A program made the translations under genes and the position numbers. Positions 24,030 to 32,900 of a DNA stretch of 64,000 nucleotides are shown piece after piece. This stretch comes from Urinicoccus massiliensis (GTDB lineage: Bacteria; Bacillota; Clostridia; Tissierellales; Peptoniphilaceae), in assembly GCF_900120405.1 (NCBI RefSeq), contig NZ_LT635493.1, positions 1,023,452-1,087,451 of the forward strand, read 5' to 3'. Numbering within the stretch: position 1 is the first letter of the stretch; every line of letters begins with the position of its first letter. The notes under the pieces were generated by a model, which saw nothing but the letters and a program-made list of their open reading frames with translations, made no database searches and was not told where the DNA came from.

Positions 24030-27000
24030 ATGAAGAAAAAAATACTAGCCAGCCTGCTGGCAGGGATTATCTTAGCAACATCCATCTTGCCTACAGCCAG
24101 CTTTGCCCAGGAAGACCTGGGAATGGAAAGGACCCAAGTTCAAGAAACAAGCCAGGAAGATAAGGGGCCGGTTTCCAAAGACTTAGCCCAATTACGTTTT
24201 TTTGTAGATGGAAAAGAATATTTTCTTAGGTACCCCTTCCGAAGAGATGAAAAAGAGTATCGGATAGCCCTACCCGCTGGGACCAAAGAAGTGACCATTC
24301 GAGCGATTCCTGCCGATGCTAGGGCCAAAGTTTGGTTAGGAGCAGGAGAAGACGCAAAGGAAATTCAAGGAGACTATGTCTACAAGTTAAAGGACACAAA
24401 TCCTTCAAAAGCTGAAGGCTATAGAAATAAATTTACAAACTTTGCCAATATCTATGTTTCAAAGGACAAACCAGATGAACAAGAAAAAAAATATATAATT
24501 GCCCTTGATGTCGCAGGAGACCCAGACCCTGTCATCACTGGAGTCAAAAGTCACTATGTCTTCAAACGCTTTGAAAAAGTCACCCGGGAAGACCTATTAA
24601 AGGGTGTGAAAGCCTATGACGAAGAAGAAGACATTACTTCTGAAATAACCATTGGGGAAGCTAAAAATTGGAAAGACGGCCAGTTTGACACCCAATATCT
24701 AACACCGAGCCCCCAATATCTTCGCTTTAAAGTCTCGACCCGAAGAGGACAAACCGCCTATATTGATACCAAATATTCCGTAGTGAAGGAAGGGGATGAA
24801 AAAGACCAAGTCGCTCCCGTCCTTTTCATTCCAAATAAAACTGTAACCTGCTATGAAGGGGATGTTTTCACTAAAGAAGACCTCTTAAAAGGCATAACCG
24901 CTTATGATGACGTGGATAAGGATTTAACAGACCAAATCCAAGTAGAACCTGAAATTTTAAAAATTGAAAATGTGGATTACTACCCCCAAGGGACTCTTCA
25001 AAATTTTTTTGTTACTTATACAGTTCAAGATAAGGCAGGAAACAAAACAAGCGAAAGAGTTATTTATGAAGCAAAAAAAACCTGGGGAGGTCTTGACCAA
25101 GAGGTAAAAAAGCAAAAGATTCAAGACCTATTAGAAAAAATAGCTCCTTCTTATTATGGAACAGGAGGGGGAGGTCAAGAAGACTGGGATGTTGTCAACC
25201 TGGCCATTTATGGTCAAAATTTTATAAATACGTCAAAGCTTTTAACCAGTGCCCAAGACCTAATTAAAAAGCCAAATTCAGGGACAGACTATGAACGAAC
25301 GATTTTGGCTTTGACCGCAGCGGGCTTTGATGTCCAAAATTTTAAAACAAAAGAAGGGAAAAAGGTTAATTTAATTGAAAGCCTGGCAAATTATAAGGCT
25401 ATGGAAGCTGAAAGGACAACCACTAATAATTATATCTTTGCCCTCTTGGCCTATGATTCTGGCAACTATAAGCTGCCAAAGGATGCTCGGTGGACTAGGG
25501 AGCGTTTAATCCGGCTCCTTCTGGACCGTCAATTGCCCTATGGGGGTTGGGATCTTTACAATCCCGGAAATAATTTAGGACCAGACACCACCGCCATGGC
25601 CATTCAAGCCTTGGCCCCCTATAAAGACCAAGCAGAGGTAAAAAAAGCCATAGACAAGGCTCTAGATACCCTGTCAAGCTACCGGTCCAAGGACTTTGGC
25701 TACTATAGTGCTCAAAATGTAGAGACTTCAGAAACAACAGCCCAAGTCTTACTGGCCTTGGTTTCTATGGGAATTGATCCAAAAGATGACCCGAGATTCT
25801 CCTACCATAAACAAGATGTAGTAGATGGCCTCTTGTCCTTTGTTACAGGGGACCAAGACTTTACCCACACAAAGGTTGCCCAAGGAGGTTATGCTGTAGG
25901 ACCAAATTCCATGTCCACCCAACAAGCCTTCCAAGCCCTAGCCGCCTACCAAAACTTTAAGGAAAGAGGAGGTAAGGCTCCTTATTACCCCTTCCGCTTT
26001 AAAGATTTTAGTCAAGAAAAACCGGAAGATAACCCAAGTAAACCCGATAAGCCCATTGATCCTGATACTGTTGTTACCCTAAGAGATTTAGAAATTCTTT
26101 CCCTACCCTACAAAACCACCTATGAAGAAGGAGAAGAACCCAGCCTAGACGGGTTAAAGGTCCGGGCCAGTTATTCCGACGGGACTAGCAAAGTTCTGGA
26201 CAATAGAGATTTGAATGTCTTTGATTTTTCCACCTCTTCCTGGAGCCCCAACCGTATTGTAACCATTGCCTATGGTGGACTCAAAACGACCTTTAGCATC
26301 CAGGTCAAGGAAAAAGAAGGGGCCCATAAAGACCAAGCCAACATCTTGGTTAAAGACCCCAAGGGGCGGACCTACTTCCCGGCCCAAAACCTATCCATTC
26401 GTCCTGGGGAAGATACTGCCTTTTCTCTCTTACAAAAAACCGGCTTAACCTATAAGTACAACTACCACAAGACCTATTCTGGAGTTTACGTATCCGCCAT
26501 TGAAGGCCTGGCAGAATTTGATGGTGGACCAAACAGTGGTTGGATGTACCGGGTTAATGGTGTCTTTCCTAACCACTCTGCCTCCCTGCACAAGATTTAT
26601 GCTGGAGACAAGGTAGAATGGCTCTACACTAGAGACTTGGGAAAAGATCTAGGAGCCAAAATAGAAGAAACAGATCATTACACCATTACTGTCCGCCATA
26701 ACCAAGGGGGAACTGTTGCCCCCTCCGGGTCCATTCAAGTGAAAAAAAATCAAAACTTCACCCTAAGAATCCTCCCGGACAAGGGCTATGTCATTGACAG
26801 GGTCCTGGTTGACGGACAAGACCAGGGGAAAATAGAATCCTATTCCTTCTATTCCGTAGACAAGGACCACCGGGTAGATGTAAGCTTCGTCCAAGTAAAA
26901 GACGTGGAGACAAAAGAGCCTATAAGGTCAGAAAGTAAAACCTTGCGAGATATTCCCGGCCATTGGGCCCAAGGAGCCATGACCTATTGCCTAGACAAGG

Positions 27001-27464
27001 GCTATTTTGCCGGCAAGGGAGACGGAACCTTTGGAGCCAACGATCCCGTCAGCCGGGGAGACTTTGTTACCGTTCTAGGCCGTCGAAGAAAGGTTGTAGT
27101 AACAGCGGAAAAATCCTTTAAAGACGTAGATCCAAACACCTACTACGGCCCCTATGTAGCCTGGAGTAAAAAGCAAGGCCTAGTCGCAGGCTACCATGGA
27201 AACTTCCGACCCAAAGACTCCATGACTCGAGAAGAAATGGCAAAAGTCTTCCAAGAGTATTTAAAGGTAGAAAAGAAAGTAAGTAAAAGAGAAAAACGGA
27301 CCTTTAAAGACCAAAAGAAGCTCTCCTCTTGGGCAAAGGAATCTGTCGACACCCTAACTTCACAAGGAATTCTAGTAGGAGACCAAAAGGGCAACTTCAA
27401 CCCCAAACAAACCCTAACCCGGGCCCAAGTCGCCCAAGTCCTCTACCAAATCGACCGGCAATAA
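24030..27464 (+). CDS. Intrinsic-factor/transcobalamin-like SLH surface protein
   Basis: 1144 residues with a signal peptide (cut after PTASFA). In order: a beta-sandwich (about 50-155), two Ig-like segments sharing TREDLLKG/TKEDLLKG (about 170-350), an alpha/alpha-barrel of the terpenoid-cyclase/prenyltransferase-like type (about 360-660; repeats such as GGWDLYNPGNN, DTTAMAIQALAPYK, ETTAQVLLALVSMG, GGYAVGPNSMS), a Big_3-like domain (about 680-765), a DUF4430 domain (about 775-875; SGWMYRVNGVFPN, AGDKVEWLYTRDLG), a Flg_new/InlB-type repeat (about 885-960), and three SLH modules. Alpha/alpha-barrel plus DUF4430 is the two-domain plan of intrinsic factor and transcobalamin. With the upstream cobalamin riboswitch, a cell-surface cobalamin binder is the leading reading. 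Confidence 0.88.
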   Translation: MKKKILASLLAGIILATSILPTASFAQEDLGMERTQVQETSQEDKGPVSKDLAQLRFFVDGKEYFLRYPFRRDEKEYRIALPAGTKEVTIRAIPADARAKVWLGAGEDAKEIQGDYVYKLKDTNPSKAEGYRNKFTNFANIYVSKDKPDEQEKKYIIALDVAGDPDPVITGVKSHYVFKRFEKVTREDLLKGVKAYDEEEDITSEITIGEAKNWKDGQFDTQYLTPSPQYLRFKVSTRRGQTAYIDTKYSVVKEGDEKDQVAPVLFIPNKTVTCYEGDVFTKEDLLKGITAYDDVDKDLTDQIQVEPEILKIENVDYYPQGTLQNFFVTYTVQDKAGNKTSERVIYEAKKTWGGLDQEVKKQKIQDLLEKIAPSYYGTGGGGQEDWDVVNLAIYGQNFINTSKLLTSAQDLIKKPNSGTDYERTILALTAAGFDVQNFKTKEGKKVNLIESLANYKAMEAERTTTNNYIFALLAYDSGNYKLPKDARWTRERLIRLLLDRQLPYGGWDLYNPGNNLGPDTTAMAIQALAPYKDQAEVKKAIDKALDTLSSYRSKDFGYYSAQNVETSETTAQVLLALVSMGIDPKDDPRFSYHKQDVVDGLLSFVTGDQDFTHTKVAQGGYAVGPNSMSTQQAFQALAAYQNFKERGGKAPYYPFRFKDFSQEKPEDNPSKPDKPIDPDTVVTLRDLEILSLPYKTTYEEGEEPSLDGLKVRASYSDGTSKVLDNRDLNVFDFSTSSWSPNRIVTIAYGGLKTTFSIQVKEKEGAHKDQANILVKDPKGRTYFPAQNLSIRPGEDTAFSLLQKTGLTYKYNYHKTYSGVYVSAIEGLAEFDGGPNSGWMYRVNGVFPNHSASLHKIYAGDKVEWLYTRDLGKDLGAKIEETDHYTITVRHNQGGTVAPSGSIQVKKNQNFTLRILPDKGYVIDRVLVDGQDQGKIESYSFYSVDKDHRVDVSFVQVKDVETKEPIRSESKTLRDIPGHWAQGAMTYCLDKGYFAGKGDGTFGANDPVSRGDFVTVLGRRRKVVVTAEKSFKDVDPNTYYGPYVAWSKKQGLVAGYHGNFRPKDSMTREEMAKVFQEYLKVEKKVSKREKRTFKDQKKLSSWAKESVDTLTSQGILVGDQKGNFNPKQTLTRAQVAQVLYQIDRQ

Positions 27465-27551
27465 AAGCATTGTAAAATTTTGTAGGGGCGACCTAGTGTC
27501 GCCCGCAAGGACCAAAACAGAAAATGTAAGAATAAGGGAAAAGTCCGGTTT

Positions 27552-27776
27552 ACAAAATGTAGGGGCGATCCTGTTTATGACCTAGCCCGATGAGAGCGAA
27601 GCTCGAATCGTAGGCAGGTTCACAGACAATTGCACCCAAATTAAAATTTGGGCAATTGGTTGTATAAGACCTACTATGGCTCCTTCGTCGCCAAGTTAGG
27701 TCTGGAAGATGCAGTCTCACACGGTGAACAAGGACCAAAGGGACGCAGTGAACCGATGTGTAGTTGTAAGTCGCCC
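27552..27776 (+). repeat. 225-bp direct repeat, copy 1
   Basis: Nearly identical to 28268-28492 (only one difference noticed, GATCCTG versus GACCCTG). It contains the GTAGGGGCGA left end, a GCGAAGCTCG hairpin region, the CCCAAATT/AATTTGGG stem, and the AAGTCGCCC right end. Confidence 0.92.
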
Positions 27777-28267
27777 GTAAGGACCAAATCAGAAAATATA
27801 ACAATGAGGGAAAAACCGGTTTACAAAATGTAGGGGCGACCCTTGAAGCCCTAGCCCAAAATCTTCGATTTTGTGGCAGGTCTCATACAAAGAATCTCCA
27901 AGAGATGAACCTACAGTTCATCGATTGGAAAGATTCGTCTGTTGTGTCGCCCGTATTGGTAATCAGAATGTTTTTATACAGGGAATAATTCCAATACCCA
28001 TAATCCCAAAATAAATATATTCGGGATTGTAAATGGGCTGGACAGGCCAGCCCCTACAAAACCATTCATCAGCCTATAGGGGCGACCTGGTGTCGCCCGA
28101 AAACACCAAATCAGAAAATATAAAAATGAGGGGAAAGGCCGGTTCATAAAATGTATGGGCGATTCTTGAAGGTCTAGCCCAAAATCTTCGATTTTGCATT
28201 GTAGGGGCGACCTGGTGTCGCCCATAAACACCAAAACAAAAATGCAACAATAAGGGAAAGCCAGTCA

Positions 28268-28492
28268 ACAAAATGTAGGGGCGACCCTGTTTATGACCTA
28301 GCCCGATGAGAGCGAAGCTCGAATCGTAGGCAGGTTCACAGACAATTGCACCCAAATTAAAATTTGGGCAATTGGTTGTATAAGACCTACTATGGCTCCT
28401 TCGTCGCCAAGTTAGGTCTGGAAGATGCAGTCTCACACGGTGAACAAGGACCAAAGGGACGCAGTGAACCGATGTGTAGTTGTAAGTCGCCC
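28268..28492 (+). repeat. 225-bp direct repeat, copy 2
   Basis: Second copy of the 27552-27776 unit, 716 bp downstream. The near-perfect identity implies recent duplication or gene conversion. Confidence 0.92.
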
Positions 28493-28520
28493 ATAAAGTA
28501 AAGACGCATATTGCCCTGCC

Positions 28521-28788
28521 AACGAGGAAAGACAGTAGATCTTCCTAACAAGGCTTATCCCCTAAATTAAAAAACAATCACAAACATCTTAACAAGCAAA
28601 AGAAAGGAGGTATCTTTATGGTTACATAGAAAAACCCATAAAGAGAAAAATTACAAGAATACCGTAGTAAAGGGGGTGGTTCCCTTGGACAGTTCAGAGA
28701 ATGTCCGAGAGGACAAAAAAGAAAAATAGGTAAGATGATCACTGCTATTAAGAAATGAATAGCCAATAAAACCCTAGGAGGGATAAAG
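28521..28788 (+). other. Uncharacterised leader before the secreted DUF4430 gene
   Basis: No cobalamin-riboswitch core is seen here. The stretch contains a strong Shine-Dalgarno (AAAGGAGG, about 28602) before a three-codon ORF (Met-Val-Thr-stop, 28618-28629), a small hairpin GGACAGTTCAGAGAATGTCC (about 28689), and a seven-codon ORF (28734-28757) before the true start at 28789. These may be fossil gene fragments or leader peptides; I see no further identifiable element. Confidence 0.4.
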
Positions 28789-29844
28789 ATGAACAAAAAA
28801 TTTTGGAGTTATCTATTAGCTCTTGTCATGTTATTTTCAGTTGTTGCCATTCCAGGCCAAGCCCTGGCAAAAGACGCAGATATTAGCAAGGATGTAAAGA
28901 AATCTTATATCAAAGCAACAAGCACTTTAGGAAAAGCAGACTATACCACAATTACAACCTTTGGAGGGACTAGTAAAACAGGAAAAACCTATAAAAATGT
29001 TGTGCGAGGGAATATATACTATGCTGCCGAAAATGAAGCTGCCTTAAAAAACGTAAAAGTAAACCTAAAAGCACAAAAAAATTATGGTTTTACCTTAAAT
29101 GGACAAACAGTTCAAGCTGGTGGAAATGCTGATTTTACCCTAGATTTAACTAAAACCAATGTGATTGAACTAAACATTCCTAAAACTGATAAAAAATTTG
29201 AAGAAGGCTCCTACACTATTTCAGGAGGAGTTAAAGGACAAACAGTGACTATTAATGTAGGACTAGACGTTTCCAATCCGCAAGCTTGGTTAGATGGGAC
29301 CTATAAGCCTAAGATGGAAACTCCAGGTCATAAAGGACATAAGGATGAAGCAAAAGTAAGGAATGCTCTGGAAGGTTTTGCACAAGTAGGAGAAACGACA
29401 ATTGTTGTACCCAAGGGAACTACAGCAACAGAAGTTTTCCGTAAATTTGGAGAAATTAACAAGGTAACGATGGAAGGCTTAGACCAAGGCTATATCCGTC
29501 GTATTAACAAGCAAGGCTTTGATCCTATTGGAGAATTTGATATTAACAACTATTCCGGATGGATGTATACAGTAAACTATGCTGTGGATAAAGATGCAAA
29601 GGTATTAGATTCTAGTAAATGGTTTATGCCAAATGTTGGCGTTGCAGGACAAACCTTTAATAAGAATGCTGCCATGAGGTGGAACTTTACCATGGCCTAT
29701 GGTCAAGATATTGACGCTGGTTGGGGAGAACCTGGTGGTGGAGATATGCCTACTGCCCTAAGATCTTACCGTTTTGCCCCATCCATTGAAGACCTTGTTC
29801 CCCAATGGGCAAATTCTGGTAGAGTTTTAACACAAGCTAAATAA
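28789..29844 (+). CDS. Secreted DUF4430 (transcobalamin beta-domain-like) protein
   Basis: 351 residues, AGGAGGG 7 nt before the ATG, signal peptide ending GQALA. The N-terminal half (about 30-165) is a beta-rich domain I do not recognise. About 195-330 match DUF4430: TTATEVFRKFGEIN, then NNYSGWMYTVNYAVD, the same GWMY.VN motif as in the other two DUF4430 proteins of this window. No SLH, lipobox or membrane anchor, so it is probably released or held by another surface protein. DUF4430 resembles the C-terminal cobalamin-binding domain of intrinsic factor/transcobalamin, but this copy has no visible cobalamin riboswitch. Confidence 0.8.
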   Translation: MNKKFWSYLLALVMLFSVVAIPGQALAKDADISKDVKKSYIKATSTLGKADYTTITTFGGTSKTGKTYKNVVRGNIYYAAENEAALKNVKVNLKAQKNYGFTLNGQTVQAGGNADFTLDLTKTNVIELNIPKTDKKFEEGSYTISGGVKGQTVTINVGLDVSNPQAWLDGTYKPKMETPGHKGHKDEAKVRNALEGFAQVGETTIVVPKGTTATEVFRKFGEINKVTMEGLDQGYIRRINKQGFDPIGEFDINNYSGWMYTVNYAVDKDAKVLDSSKWFMPNVGVAGQTFNKNAAMRWNFTMAYGQDIDAGWGEPGGGDMPTALRSYRFAPSIEDLVPQWANSGRVLTQAK

Positions 29845-29870
29845 ATTTGGAAGAATATTGCTGAAAGGAG

Positions 29871-29903
29871 GGAGAGGGGAGAACTTTCCCCTCTCTCTTT
29901 TTT
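29871..29903 (+). terminator. Terminator between the DUF4430 and LRR/SLH genes
   Basis: GAGAGGGGA (29872-29880) pairs with TCCCCTCTC (29887-29895), followed by a long T-rich tract. Confidence 0.85.
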
Positions 29904-29926
29904 CTTTTCTATAAAGGGAGAAAACA

Positions 29927-32900
29927 ATGAGTAAAAACAGAAAATTAGCAGGGGCACTATCTGCTGTCCTTTTAATATCCTCCTTTCCTAGTTCCTTATT
30001 GGCTGTTAAAGAAATTGATAATTCACCAATTTATGCGGAAAAGGTAGGTGCAAATCATTCAAATGTGTTGCAAATGCAGGTTAAAAATACACCTATAGAA
30101 AAAAATGAAAAAACACTTTCAAGTCAAGAAAGAAGTAGTTCTGAAGTGCCAGAAGATGAAAATGTTATTCCGGACAAAACCTTGCAAAAGCTTATAAATG
30201 TATCGCTGGACAGAAAGGAAGACGAGAAAATAACAAAATCAGACTTGGCAGGGCTGACAGAGATTGCTTTTTATTGCTATGACGATGGAGATATTATACA
30301 TGATTTAAAAGGTCTAGAAAATGCAAAAAATGTTACAGAGTTATTATTACATTATGATGGAACTGATATATCCTATTTAAAAGATTTAACAAAACTTGAA
30401 AGCTTACAAATATGGGGGCTAGAAAAGGGTCAAGAACAGAAAGATGACTTTGTTCAATCAGAGTTAACAGATATTTCCAGCTTAAAAAAACTAACGAATT
30501 TAACCATGTTATATATAAACAATACCAAGGTAAGTAACCTAACCCCTCTTAAGGACCTGACACTACTTGATAAAGTAAGTCTTCAGAATAATGAAATCAC
30601 ATCAGATGATTTAGTACCGTTGCAAAACCTTCCAAAAACAAAAAATGGTAGAACATATTTGTCTTTAGATGGAAACAAAATAGCAGATGGAAGAGAACTT
30701 AAAAAGCTTGATTTTTCAATTACTGCCTCTAAGCAAAGAATAACCATAAAACCAAAAAGTAATATTTTCGAAAATCCTTGCATAAATCTATGGGGAGAAC
30801 GGTATGCATTAAACAATGAGCATTTAAGCGCGGTAACTACGGCTGAAGATTCATCTATTAATTTTGAGAACCAGAAATATAAAATTATAGGAGATATAGA
30901 TAATTTACAAGAAATTAAAGTTGATTGGGGCGATAGGACAGGTGAGAGTCATGGAGGAACACTTACTATTGATTTAAGTGAGTTGTGGAAAAATGGAAAA
31001 GATAAAAACTTATCTAAAGCCAAAGAAGAAGCCAACAAAGCAATAGAAGGTTTGGCAAACTTAAGTGATGAAGAAAAAACAACTTATAAAGACAGAGTAA
31101 CAAAAGCGGAAAAAACACAAGAAATAGAAAAAGCAGTAGAAGAAGCAAAAAAAGCAAATCAAGCCAAGCAAGAAAAACATCTTGTTAACATCCATGTGTC
31201 TGGCTATGCAGACAAGACCTATATTCAAAAACTCTACAATGCTGAGATTAAAATTGAGAATACGGATACAGATGGAGACTCAGGTAAAAAAGATGAAGGT
31301 TCAGCACTTGTATGGGAATTAGGTCCAGGGACCTATACCGTGAAGATTTCACATCCAGGTTTTCAAGGTCTGACTCAAGAAAATGTTCAGGTGGATAAAA
31401 ATACCACAGACTTATATTTTAAACTACAAAAAAATGAGAATACAGACCAAGATGATAAGCACCAATATGCCCAACCCAGTATACAAAAAATTAGTTTGGT
31501 GGAATTTGGTAATCCAAAAAGAGTTTTAGGAAAAGGAAGCATTAATGGGAACTTAATTTCTTTTGTAGTGAAAGACAAACAAGACCGGGAACGGATTTTC
31601 AATAACAAAGCTACAATTAGAATTGATGAATCAACTAATATCCATGCCTATAACACCCTTAGTTATATTGTACCCTCTCGTTTTGAAACTAGTGATGGTG
31701 CAGACCCAGAAGGCGATTTAAGAGCTCTTTCTGGTTACGTTGATCAACCAATTAACTTTAATCCAGATGGCACCACTAGCCTCTTTATCAAGGGGAAGGG
31801 AGGAAAGGCTAGTGAGTATTCTATGGTGATTAAGTCCGATGATATAGAAAAACAACATGTTGTTCTGTTTGATATGGCAGCTGATAAGTCGAATTCACTA
31901 GGAGGGGTAGAACTTAAATATAAAGGTGAGAGACAAGGAGGAAAAGAATGTCAAGAACTGGTACAACTTGTGGAACATGGTTCGTGTTTTAAAGAACCAT
32001 TTCAATGGATATCAGATAATTATCCTAAAATAAAAGCATCCTGGCCACAACATACTCTAGGTGAGTTTTTAGGTTGGTATGATGAGCGATATGGAGGAAA
32101 AAAGTATACGGAAGAAACTCCTATTGAGGAAGATACCGTTTTATACCCTCGCTTTGAAAGAACTAGCATGCCAACAGAATATAACGACCCATTTACTGTT
32201 TGGATCCCTGGGAATGTAGATGTTTTTAAGGCACCCCTAAAGGTTTCCTGGTCCGTTAATGGAACTGACTTTAAAGATTTTACTAGGCCAGAAGATGTGA
32301 AGGTAGAAAAGGGAGATACCCTATATTTAAAAATTGATGATAGTGCTAGTGAGTGGAAACTTTCTGGGATGGAGGCCCGGTATGGCCTTTTGAAATTGCC
32401 TATAGAAAAAGATGACCAAGGAGTTTACCACTTGAAACCCATTCCATCTCACGATCTAAGTGACTTATATCCAAAAAATTGTGTATATCTATCCTGGGTG
32501 AAGAGTGGAGATGAAGGAGAAGGGGCCTTTGATTTAAATAAGCAACATAACATCCATCTTTTACAAGAAGGAACAAAGGTTGAATTTACCAATATTCAGG
32601 AATCTACAGATGACAAAACTGAATTAGAACTATTGAGTAAATTCCAAGAAGGCCACACCATTCGTTTCCAAGTACAGGGGGAAGAAATTACAGAAGTCAA
32701 TGCCCAAGACCAAGCTGATAAGCCAGTAAAGCTAAACAAAGACTCAGAAACAAAAGATGAAAAGACTGGTCTTATCACACGAAACTATTCCTTTGTTATG
32801 CCAGCAGATGATGTAGACCTTATCGTCAAAGGAACTTACCGAAAGAAGCTTTCTTTAAGAAGAATTGACTTTAATTTTAAGGACAGTCAAGGCAAGAAAG

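Larger units (their letters stand above)
27465..28520. repeat. Array of GTAGGGGCGAC...GTCGCCC palindrome-bounded repeats
   Basis: No gene is supported here. At least six units begin with about GTAGGGGCGA and end with GTCGCCC. Some are minimal 19-bp palindromes (27486-27504, about 28078-28098, 28203-28222); others carry inserts of about 120-225 bp. Units are separated by similar 50-60-bp spacers containing ACCAAA-CAGAAAAT and ending CCGGTTTACAAAATGTA. Inserts hold nested stem-loops, for example CCCAAATT...AATTTGGG. The layout resembles intergenic MITE- or BIME-like families in Clostridia rather than a gene or CRISPR array. Confidence 0.8.

Noticed and set aside
27648-27833. Open frames within the 225-bp repeats
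   Set aside because: Both strands give short frames caused by the repeated sequence; no ribosome site, no protein similarity.
27465-28520. CRISPR array
   Set aside because: Repeat spacing is irregular, repeats are palindromic and nested, long inserts are themselves duplicated, and no cas genes are nearby.
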